DNA from: JANMDU01 sp031418715
Lineage (GTDB): Bacteria > Pseudomonadota > Gammaproteobacteria > Burkholderiales > Burkholderiaceae_C
DNA length: 64,000 nucleotides
Direction: 5' to 3'
Assembly (NCBI GenBank): GCA_031418715.1
Contig: JANOJL010000063.1
Span: 1 to 64,000, forward strand
Shown: positions 1 to 7,289 of the stretch, in pieces
Position numbering within the stretch: the first letter of the stretch is position 1
Layout of the letters: each line of letters starts with the position of its first letter
Program-made: the position numbers and the translations under genes
Notes under the pieces: model-generated
Seen by the model: the letters and a program-made list of their open reading frames with translations, nothing else
Database searches by the model: none
What the model was told of the DNA's origin: nothing

Positions 1-510
1 GCTCTGCGCGAATGCCCGCCTCATTTGAGTCAACGGCTACAAAATGTGCGGACAGCGTCGGCGCGTCTGCAGCGCGTGGTGACAGCGCTGCTCAGCTTGT
101 TTCGTAGTGGGATGAATTTGCAGCGACAAACTTTGATGGGAGATTCGTGGCTATCGCAAATGCCCATGGAGGGGCTAACAATCCAAACCAACATCACACA
201 ACCCCTGTCTGCCGACCTTGACTTACTTGAGGCTGCAATGCTGAATTTACTGGACAACGCCTTGCGATACGGCGCGCGCAATGTAATGGTGTCCACTCCC
301 GCGGTCAACACCTTGCGGCTGAGTGACGATGGCCCCGGAGTGAGCGCCCAACGGTACTTGCAACTGCAACAGGCATTGGATACTCAAAGCTACGAGGGGC
401 ATACCGGCTTAGGGTTGATGCTGGCGGATATGGTGGCTCGCGCTCATGGTGGACGGCTAACGCTGCCTGCTGCCAAGCAGGGATTTGCAGTTGAAATACA
501 ACTTTCTTAA
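1..510 (+). CDS. Sensor histidine kinase, C-terminal part (5' end outside window)
   Basis: The frame is open from the first base, so the gene begins upstream; only about 169 C-terminal residues are present. They form the end of a dimerisation helix followed by an HATPase_c ATP-binding domain. The N box is seen as LLEAAMLNLLDNALRYG, the G1 box as DDGPGV and the G2 box as GLGL. This is the ATPase core of a two-component sensor of the QseC/TctE type, which autophosphorylates a histidine lying outside the window. The input domain and the partner regulator cannot be seen, so the signal is unknown. The last residues after the G2 box match the usual end of the domain, so the C terminus is complete. 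Confidence 0.85.
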   Translation, partial: ALRECPPHLSQRLQNVRTASARLQRVVTALLSLFRSGMNLQRQTLMGDSWLSQMPMEGLTIQTNITQPLSADLDLLEAAMLNLLDNALRYGARNVMVSTPAVNTLRLSDDGPGVSAQRYLQLQQALDTQSYEGHTGLGLMLADMVARAHGGRLTLPAAKQGFAVEIQLS

Positions 511-575
511 TTGAGGAGCTAAACAGTTGTGTGGTTGAAAATCTGCACAAGCAGTTTCAAAATCATACGGTGTAT

Positions 576-1298
576 TTATGTCAAGCGGCGTGTGGCCATC
601 ATGTAGTTGACGCTGGTGTCTTGGCTGTGCCAATAGCGGCCGGTGATTGGGTTGTGCTCCAAGCCACGTAGTTCCAACTGCTGCAAACCAGCCTCGCGCA
701 CATCGCGGGAAAGCTCGCTCGGGCGAATGAATTTGGCGTACTCATGGGTGCCACGTGGCAGCATGTTCAACACATATTCTGCGCCCACCACCGCCAGCAG
801 CCAGGCTTTAGGGTTGCGGTTGATGGTGGAGAAAAACACCCAGCCACCAGGTTTGACCAATGTGGCGCAGGCTTGCACGATGGAAGCCGGATCGGGTACG
901 TGTTCGAGCATTTCCATGCAGGTGACGACATCAAATTTCCCAGGGGTTTCTAGCGCGAGATCTTCCGCACTGATTTCGCGGTATTCGATATTTTCTGTTT
1001 GCGCCTCGATCGCATGCAGCTGAGCTACTTTCAGCGCTTTTCCCGCTAAATCAATGCCCAACACATTCGCACCTCGCCGAGCCATCGAGTCTGCCAAAAT
1101 TCCGCCGCCGCAACCCACATCCAACACCTGTTTGCCATTGAGTTGCACAGTTTGGTCAATCCAATCCAGCCGCAGCGGGTTGATGGCGTGCAAAGGCTTG
1201 AATTCACCCGTCTGATCCCACCAGCGGTGCGCTAGGGCCGAGAATTTAGCAAGTTCGGCAGGGTCGACGTTGGGTGGCATATGGGTGGTTGTTGTCAT
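576..1298 (-). CDS. ubiG: Ubiquinone biosynthesis O-methyltransferase UbiG
   Basis: The 240-residue protein is a class I SAM-dependent methyltransferase that carries out the O-methylation steps of ubiquinone synthesis. Motif I is clear (VLDVGCGGGILAD), followed by CMEMLEHVPDP and the UbiG-typical WW pair in the N-terminal region (HRWWDQTGEFKPLHAINP). The reading frame extends further upstream, but the ATG at 1298 gives the family's normal length and N terminus. It is transcribed leftward, in the same direction as the OmpA-family gene upstream. In many relatives a phosphoglycolate phosphatase gene follows ubiG; here the next gene is the oppositely oriented sensor kinase end. Confidence 0.96.
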   Translation of the reverse strand: MTTTTHMPPNVDPAELAKFSALAHRWWDQTGEFKPLHAINPLRLDWIDQTVQLNGKQVLDVGCGGGILADSMARRGANVLGIDLAGKALKVAQLHAIEAQTENIEYREISAEDLALETPGKFDVVTCMEMLEHVPDPASIVQACATLVKPGGWVFFSTINRNPKAWLLAVVGAEYVLNMLPRGTHEYAKFIRPSELSRDVREAGLQQLELRGLEHNPITGRYWHSQDTSVNYMMATRRLT

Positions 1299-1466
1299 GC
1301 TTGAATTGTGAGGCAGATCCTTAAGCCTTGTTCCTTTGCGTGTTACAGATCGACTTCGCTTAAGGGACTTTCGATATTCAGGCTTTTTCAATGGATAAGC
1401 GAACGAGTTGGGCGTTTCAACACTGAAAATCAAGACGCATTTCATTTTTAGAAAGTAATCAGGCAT

Positions 1467-1492
1467 TAAAAAACCGCCCGAAGGCGGTTTAT
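1467..1492 (-). terminator. Rho-independent terminator of the OmpA-family gene
   Basis: An 8-bp perfect stem (AAACCGCC/GGCGGTTT) with a CGAA loop is followed on the minus strand by a run of six T. It lies about 45 bp past the OmpA-family stop codon and separates that gene from ubiG. Confidence 0.85.
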
Positions 1493-1533
1493 TAAAGAAT
1501 CATAAAAGATTACTTTTTGACGCTAGGTGTCAA

Positions 1534-2229
1534 TTATTTGTTGGTACGGGTACCAACAACTTCGATCTCAACACGACGGTTTTTCGTCTTACCTTCTTTG
1601 GTCTTGTTGTCAGCAACTGGCTGCTTCTCGCCTTTGCCTTCGGTGTACACGCGGTTTTTCTCGATACCTTTGGACACGAGGTAAGCCTTCACAGCTTCAG
1701 CACGAGAAACAGAGAGCTTCTGGTTAAATGCATCGCCGCCATCGCTGTCGGTGTGGCCGACGCCGATGATGACTTCGAGGTTGATGTCTTTGATCTTGCC
1801 GACCAGGTCATCCATCTTAGCTTTGCCTTCTGGCTTGATGACAGATTTGTTGACATCAAAGAATGCGTCAGCGGCGTAAGTCACTTTCGTGGCGGCTGGG
1901 GGTGCAGGAGGAGCAGGGGGAGCGGCAGGTGCTGGAGCAGCGGCGGCAGGTGCTGGAGCAGCACGAGGTGCTACTGGAGCAGCGGCGGGAGCTGGAGCGG
2001 GGGCTGGAGCTGCAACAGGGGCGACCAATGCGCCATCGCAACCTTTGGCGGCCGTTGCAGGCGTCCAAGTGGCACCACGCCAGCAAAGGGTGCCATCGGC
2101 GTTTTTCCACTGCAGGTTGCCGTGGCCAGAGCGCCAGTTGTCAGAAGCGGCGTTGGAGCCAGCAGCCAGAGCAGAGCCAGCCAGAGCGACGGTTGCAAAC
2201 AACACGGCGACTTGATTCAGTTTTTTCAT
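1534..2229 (-). CDS. OmpA-family outer membrane protein with Pro/Ala linker
   Basis: This 231-residue precursor has a signal peptide (MKKLNQVAVLFATVALAGSALA), a short N-terminal segment with two Cys (about residues 40-60), a linker of Ala/Pro repeats (about 65-110) and a C-terminal OmpA peptidoglycan-binding domain. The C-terminal domain shows the NX2LSXXRAXXV-like stretch NQKLSVSRAEAVKAYL and a final NRRVEI motif. It lacks the eight-stranded beta-barrel of E. coli OmpA, so it probably tethers the outer membrane to peptidoglycan like RmpM-type proteins. The start at 2229 is preferred because GAGG sits six bases upstream; an ATG at 2235 overlaps that site. A terminator follows the gene. Confidence 0.9.
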   Translation of the reverse strand: MKKLNQVAVLFATVALAGSALAAGSNAASDNWRSGHGNLQWKNADGTLCWRGATWTPATAAKGCDGALVAPVAAPAPAPAPAAAPVAPRAAPAPAAAAPAPAAPPAPPAPPAATKVTYAADAFFDVNKSVIKPEGKAKMDDLVGKIKDINLEVIIGVGHTDSDGGDAFNQKLSVSRAEAVKAYLVSKGIEKNRVYTEGKGEKQPVADNKTKEGKTKNRRVEIEVVGTRTNK

Positions 2230-2252
2230 ATTCATCCTCAAAATTGATACCA

Positions 2253-2267
2253 CAGCTAGGCTAGCTG
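2253..2267. other. 15-bp palindrome in the ompA-family leader
   Basis: CAGCTAG and CTAGCTG are perfect 7-bp arms around one base, in the presumed 5' untranslated region of the OmpA-family gene. The spacer is too short for an RNA hairpin, so protein binding is the only obvious role. The rest of the 287-bp divergent ompA/gyrA gap holds no convincing promoter that I can identify. Confidence 0.3.
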
Positions 2268-2522
2268 CTCTAAGCGAGTCGATAAGGTAACTCGTTTTAC
2301 AATTGTGCCACAGTGGCAAGCCCGCACCCACACTCCCAGGGTCACAATTCGGTGAATGCCCGATTTGTTGCAAATGAGCGACAAATCTTGCGCGGAGACG
2401 ATCAGGTCGACAGCTTGATGACAGGTCGCGAAGGGATACCTAAAGCGGGCTAAAATCGTTGGTTTTGAGCGACATTCCAATCGCCTCAAACAGGCCCAAA
2501 ACAAGCTGCCCGCGCACCACAC

Positions 2523-5183
2523 ATGATTCCATTCGCTAAAGAAACCCTGCCCGTCAGCCTGGAAGAGGAAATGCGCCGCAGTTACCTCGATTACGCTATG
2601 AGCGTGATCGTAGGCCGCGCACTGCCCGATGCGAGAGACGGCTTGAAGCCAGTACACCGCAGAGTCTTGTATGGCATGCATGAGCAGAACAACGATTACA
2701 ACCGCCCCTATCGCAAGAGCGCGCGTATCGTCGGTGATGTGATGGGTAAATACCATCCACACGGCGACTCCGCCATTTACGACACCATCGTGCGCATGGC
2801 GCAGCCATTCTCGCTGCGGCACATGTTGGTCGACGGCCAAGGCAACTTTGGCAGTGTGGACGGCGACAACCCCGCCGCAATGCGCTACACCGAAATTCGG
2901 TTGGCAAAAATCGCGCATGAATTGCTGGCAGACATTGACAAAGAAACTGTCGATTTCGGCCCCAACTACGACGGCTCCGAGCGCGAGCCCTTGGTCTTGC
3001 CCGCACGTTTCCCGAATCTGTTGGTCAACGGTTCTACCGGCATTGCTGTGGGCATGGCCACGAACATTCCGCCGCACAACCTGAATGAAGTGATCGAAGC
3101 TTGCTTGCATTTGCTGAAAAATCCAGATGCCACGATTGAAGACCTGATGGAAATCGTGCCCGCGCCTGATTTCCCCACGGGTGGCATCATTTACGGCACG
3201 AGCGGTGTGAAAGAAGCCTTCCGCACAGGCCGTGGCCGCGTGGTGATGCGTGCCAAAGTGCATTTCGAAGACATTGACAAAGGTCAGCGCCAATCCATCA
3301 TCGTTGATGAGTTGCCGTATCAAGTGAACAAGAAGACTTTGCAAGAGCGTATTGCAGAGTTGGTGCACGATAAAAAACTCGAAGGCATCTCGCATATTCA
3401 AGATGAGTCTGATAAATCGGGCATGCGTTTGGTGATTGAACTCAAGCGCGGTGAAGTGCCCGAGGTAGTGCTGAATAATTTATACAAACTCACGCAGCTG
3501 CAAGATACCTTTGGTGTGAATACTGTGGCGCTGATTGATGGCCAACCCAAGTTATGCAATCTGAAGACGCTGATCAGCGTTTTCTTGCTGCATCGCCGCG
3601 AAGTGATCACGCGCCGCACGGTATTTGAGCTGCGCAAAGCGCGGGATCGCGGGCATTTGCTTGAAGGCTTGGCGGTGGCGCTGGCTAATATTGATGAGTT
3701 CATCAAAATCATCCGCAATGCGCCTACGCCACCCGTGGCCAAGGCCGAGTTGATGAGCAAGACCTGGGACAGCCAGATCGTCAAACAGATGCTGACCCGC
3801 GCCAAAGCCGATGGCTCGTTGATCAGCGCAGACGACTATCGTCCCAATGGTTTGGAAATTGAATTTGGCCTGCAAAAAGACGGCTTGTATCGCTTGTCTG
3901 ACTCGCAAACCACTGAAATTCTCAACATGCGTTTGCAGCGCTTGACAGGTTTAGAGCAAGACAAGATTGTGGCCGAATACAAAGAGGTCATGTCAGTGAT
4001 TGATGATTTGCTGGATATTCTGGCCAAGCCTGAGCGCGTGGGCGCGATCATCAGCGAAGAACTGTTGGCGATCAAAACGGAGTTTGGGCAAACCAAATTA
4101 GGCGCGCGTCGCTCCGAAATTGAGCACAACGCGCAAGACATGTCGACCGAAGACTTGATTACACCCACCGACATGGTGGTCACGCTCTCGCATTCGGGAT
4201 ACATCAAGAGTCAGCCACTTTCTGAATACCGCGCTCAAAAGCGCGGTGGCCGTGGCAAGCAAGCGGCGCAGACCAAGGAAGATGACTGGATTGACCAGCT
4301 CTTCATTGCCAACACGCATGATTATTTGCTCTGCTTCTCTAATCGGGGTCGCTTATATTGGCTCAAGGTCTGGGAAGTGCCGGCAGGTTCGCGTGGTTCG
4401 CGTGGCAGGCCGATTGTGAATATGTTTCCGCTGCAAGACGGCGAGAAAATCAACGTCGTGCTCGCGCTCACAGGTGAGAACCGCAAATTCCCCGCCGATC
4501 ATTACGTCTTCATGGCCACTACCTTGGGCACTGTGAAGAAAACCGCTCTGGATGAATTCTCTAATCCGCGCAAAGGCGGCATCATCGCCGTTGACCTGGA
4601 CGAAGGCGACTATTTGATCGGCGCATCGCTCACCGATGGCAAGCATGATGTGATGTTGTTCAGCGACGGAGGTAAAGCGGTACGCTTTGACGAAAACGAT
4701 GTCCGCCCGATGGGCCGGCAGGCGCGGGGTGTGCGCGGCATGATGTTGGAAGAAACGCAAAGCGTGATTGCACTTCTGGTGGCTGAAGATGAGCGGCAAA
4801 GCGTGCTCACCGCTACAGCCAATGGCTACGGCAAGCGCACCAACATTCAAGAATACACACGCCATGGCCGGGGTACCAAAGGCATGATCGCGATTCAACA
4901 ATCTGAGCGCAACGGCAAGATCGTTGCCGCTACGCTGGTGCATCCCGATGACGAAATCATGATGATCACCGACAAAGGCGTTCTCGTGCGCACGCGCGTG
5001 AGCGAGATTCGTGAGCTTGGCCGCGCGACGCAAGGCGTGACGCTGATTTCGCTGGACGACGGCACCAAGCTAAGTGGGTTGCAGCGGATTGTGGAAAACG
5101 ATGCTGCGGTAGAAGATGTGGCACCAGATGATTCGGCAGATTCGCCAGCTGAAGACGGACAAGAGCCTTTAAAAGATGCTTGA
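2523..5183 (+). CDS. gyrA: DNA gyrase subunit A
   Basis: GyrA (886 residues) is the DNA breakage-reunion subunit of the gyrase heterotetramer, which supercoils DNA using ATP hydrolysed by GyrB. The active-site tyrosine is Y122 in AAMRYTEIRL, with the same numbering as E. coli. The quinolone-resistance region reads HPHGDSAIYD, with the sensitive-type Ser83 and Asp87. The C-terminal DNA-wrapping domain begins near the GyrA box (QKRGGRGK, around residue 570) and shows repeated beta-pinwheel blades. The acidic tail is rich in Asp/Glu. The gene heads a rightward group; relatives usually carry serC next, but here a 50-bp repeat copy and then pheA follow. Confidence 0.99.
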   Translation: MIPFAKETLPVSLEEEMRRSYLDYAMSVIVGRALPDARDGLKPVHRRVLYGMHEQNNDYNRPYRKSARIVGDVMGKYHPHGDSAIYDTIVRMAQPFSLRHMLVDGQGNFGSVDGDNPAAMRYTEIRLAKIAHELLADIDKETVDFGPNYDGSEREPLVLPARFPNLLVNGSTGIAVGMATNIPPHNLNEVIEACLHLLKNPDATIEDLMEIVPAPDFPTGGIIYGTSGVKEAFRTGRGRVVMRAKVHFEDIDKGQRQSIIVDELPYQVNKKTLQERIAELVHDKKLEGISHIQDESDKSGMRLVIELKRGEVPEVVLNNLYKLTQLQDTFGVNTVALIDGQPKLCNLKTLISVFLLHRREVITRRTVFELRKARDRGHLLEGLAVALANIDEFIKIIRNAPTPPVAKAELMSKTWDSQIVKQMLTRAKADGSLISADDYRPNGLEIEFGLQKDGLYRLSDSQTTEILNMRLQRLTGLEQDKIVAEYKEVMSVIDDLLDILAKPERVGAIISEELLAIKTEFGQTKLGARRSEIEHNAQDMSTEDLITPTDMVVTLSHSGYIKSQPLSEYRAQKRGGRGKQAAQTKEDDWIDQLFIANTHDYLLCFSNRGRLYWLKVWEVPAGSRGSRGRPIVNMFPLQDGEKINVVLALTGENRKFPADHYVFMATTLGTVKKTALDEFSNPRKGGIIAVDLDEGDYLIGASLTDGKHDVMLFSDGGKAVRFDENDVRPMGRQARGVRGMMLEETQSVIALLVAEDERQSVLTATANGYGKRTNIQEYTRHGRGTKGMIAIQQSERNGKIVAATLVHPDDEIMMITDKGVLVRTRVSEIRELGRATQGVTLISLDDGTKLSGLQRIVENDAAVEDVAPDDSADSPAEDGQEPLKDA

Positions 5184-5186
5184 TCG

Positions 5187-5235
5187 ACTCCTGTTTTAAT
5201 AGCACTCCATGAACAATATATAACGGCTAGAGCCC
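5187..5235 (+). repeat. Dispersed repeat copy R1 (intergenic gyrA-pheA)
   Basis: Forward copy of the ~70-bp family: ACTCCT and AATAGCAC head, then TATATAACGGCTAGAG. It fills the gyrA-pheA gap and ends four bases before the pheA start codon. Confidence 0.75.
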
Positions 5236-5238
5236 TTA

Positions 5239-6324
5239 ATGAGCACTAAAACCCTGGATCAATTACGTACAGAGATTGATGCCGTTGATCGCGAGTTGCT
5301 GGCGGCTCTCAATCGCCGTGCTCAGCTGGCTGGCGAAGTGGGCGAGATCAAGCGTGTGGAAGGTTCGGCGGTGTATCGGCCAGAGCGCGAGGCGCAGGTG
5401 ATTGCTCAATTGCAATCGCTCAATCCGGGGCCTTTGAAGGCGGACAACATCAGCCATATTTGGCGCGAAGTGATGAGTGCTTGTCGCAGCCTAGAAGCGG
5501 CGCAGCGCGTTGCTGTGCTTGGGCCCGCAGGAACGTTTTGCGAGCAAGCTGCGTTGGAGTTTTTTGGCGCGAGTGTGGAACTGATTTATTGCGCTAACTT
5601 TGATCAAGTGTTCCACGCCACAGCTGCAGGTTCGGCGCATTTTGGTGTGGTGGGCGTGGAAAATTCGACCGAAGGACCTGTCACGCGCAGTTTAGATTTG
5701 ATGCTGCAAACGCCAGCGCAAATTGTGGGTGAAGTCAGTCTGATGGTGCGTCATCATCTGCTCCGCAAATCCAATGATTTGCAAGGCATTGAGGTGGTGG
5801 CTGCGCATCCGCAAGCACTTGCACAATGCCAGGATTGGCTGACCAAGCATTTGCCAAATGCTGAGCGCAGACCCGTTTCTAGTAATGCCGAAGGCGCACG
5901 CTTGGCTGCCGAAAATCCAAGCTGGGCTGGGTTGTCGGGTGAACGGGCCGCAAGCATTTTTGGCCTGCATATCGTGAGCCATGCGATTCAAGACGATGCT
6001 TACAACCGCACGCGTTTTTGCATCATTGCTTTGCCCGATACCATTCCTGCGCCTAGCGCCAGTGGCAAAGATTGCACCAGTTTGATCATTTCTGTGCCCA
6101 ACAAGCCGGGCGCTGTTCATGATCTGCTCGTTCCCCTCAAAACCCATGGCGTGTCGATGACGCGCTTTGAATCGCGTCCAGCTCGAACGGGGCAGTGGGA
6201 ATATTATTTTTATATTGATTTGCAAGGGCATGCGCAAGAGCCCCATGTGGCGGCTGCGCTCTCTGAGCTGCGCTCACTCTGTGCGTATTTCAAACTGCTC
6301 GGCTCCTACCCGATCAGCGCCTAG
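5239..6324 (+). CDS. pheA: Bifunctional chorismate mutase/prephenate dehydratase (P-protein)
   Basis: This 361-residue enzyme converts chorismate to prephenate and then to phenylpyruvate in phenylalanine synthesis. Residues 1-90 are an AroQ-type chorismate mutase helix bundle (LDQLRTEIDAVDRELLAALNRR). Residues about 95-275 form the dehydratase domain with VAVLGPAGTFCEQAA and the ENSTEGPVTRS active-site segment. Residues about 285-355 form an ACT domain for feedback binding of phenylalanine, including the ESRP motif. It lies upstream of tyrA, so the two branch-point enzymes from prephenate are adjacent and probably cotranscribed. Confidence 0.98.
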   Translation: MSTKTLDQLRTEIDAVDRELLAALNRRAQLAGEVGEIKRVEGSAVYRPEREAQVIAQLQSLNPGPLKADNISHIWREVMSACRSLEAAQRVAVLGPAGTFCEQAALEFFGASVELIYCANFDQVFHATAAGSAHFGVVGVENSTEGPVTRSLDLMLQTPAQIVGEVSLMVRHHLLRKSNDLQGIEVVAAHPQALAQCQDWLTKHLPNAERRPVSSNAEGARLAAENPSWAGLSGERAASIFGLHIVSHAIQDDAYNRTRFCIIALPDTIPAPSASGKDCTSLIISVPNKPGAVHDLLVPLKTHGVSMTRFESRPARTGQWEYYFYIDLQGHAQEPHVAAALSELRSLCAYFKLLGSYPISA

Positions 6325-6351
6325 ATCCTCTCCAACCCAAGAAGAAAAAAT

Positions 6352-7221
6352 ATGTTTGACCAACTCGGATTGATCGGTTGTGGCCTCATGGGTGGCTCGT
6401 TTGCGCTGGCTATGAAAAAGGCTGGCTTGGTCAAGCGTGTGGTGGGCTACAGCAAATCACCCTCGACCACCCAGCGCGCACTCAAAATGGGCGTGATTGA
6501 CGTGGAGGCGCCATCTGCCTTAATGGCTGCTTCTGGTGCAGACTTGGTGTTGATCGCCGTTCCTGTGGCCGCCACCGAAGCCACGCTCAAAAGCATCAAG
6601 CACATCCTCACGCCCAACACGCTGGTCATGGATGTGGGCTCAACCAAACGCAATGTGGTCGATGCGGCGCGGCGCGTGCTCAAGGACCAGGTGGGTGTGT
6701 TTGTGGCGGCGCATCCGATCACAGGTAAAGAAGTTTCGGGGGTTGAGCATGCCGATGCCACACTGTATGCAAACAAACAAGTCATCATCACGCCGATTGA
6801 GCGCACACAAACCGTGCAATTAAGCAAAGCCACCGCGCTTTGGGAAGCGCTGGGTTGCCAGGTGCTCAAAATGTCTCCTGAGGCGCATGATTCGGCTTAC
6901 GCGGCCGTGAGCCATTTGCCGCATTTGATCGCATTTGCCATGATGAATGCGATCACGGATCAACCCAATGGCCGTGAATATCTCAGTTTGGCGGGCATGG
7001 GTTTCCGCGACTTCACGCGTATCGCTGCCAGCGACTCCAAACTCTGGACCGATGTGCTCATGGCAAATCGGCAGGAGCTGCTGGCGCAATCACGCCAATT
7101 CCAGAAGGCCTTGCATGCCCTAGAGCGCTTGATGCAAGATGGTCAAACCGACCAACTCGAACACGAGATTGACCGCGCCAGCCTCACACGAGCGCAGTGG
7201 AAAATGACGACGCGGAAATAA
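6352..7221 (+). CDS. tyrA: Prephenate dehydrogenase family protein TyrA
   Basis: The 289-residue protein oxidises prephenate (or arogenate) with NAD(P) in tyrosine synthesis. An N-terminal Rossmann fold is shown by LGLIGCGLMGGSFALAMKKAG. The substrate-binding region includes VAAHPITGKEVSGVEHA, with the conserved His of the HPITG motif. It is the monofunctional form, with no chorismate mutase or ACT domain. It follows pheA after 27 bp with a purine-rich ribosome site (GAAGAAAAA), consistent with one operon running into aroA-cmk. Confidence 0.97.
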   Translation: MFDQLGLIGCGLMGGSFALAMKKAGLVKRVVGYSKSPSTTQRALKMGVIDVEAPSALMAASGADLVLIAVPVAATEATLKSIKHILTPNTLVMDVGSTKRNVVDAARRVLKDQVGVFVAAHPITGKEVSGVEHADATLYANKQVIITPIERTQTVQLSKATALWEALGCQVLKMSPEAHDSAYAAVSHLPHLIAFAMMNAITDQPNGREYLSLAGMGFRDFTRIAASDSKLWTDVLMANRQELLAQSRQFQKALHALERLMQDGQTDQLEHEIDRASLTRAQWKMTTRK

Positions 7222-7289
7222 GCGTCATTCAACAGCGCGTTTCTTAAAATGTGCACCTTATTCGTTTTACACAAGCGTTAACTCAAAGC

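Noticed and set aside
2256..3401. A 381-codon minus-strand frame opposite gyrA
   Set aside because: It is a shadow of the gyrA reading frame, with low-quality His/Cys-rich composition and no independent signals.
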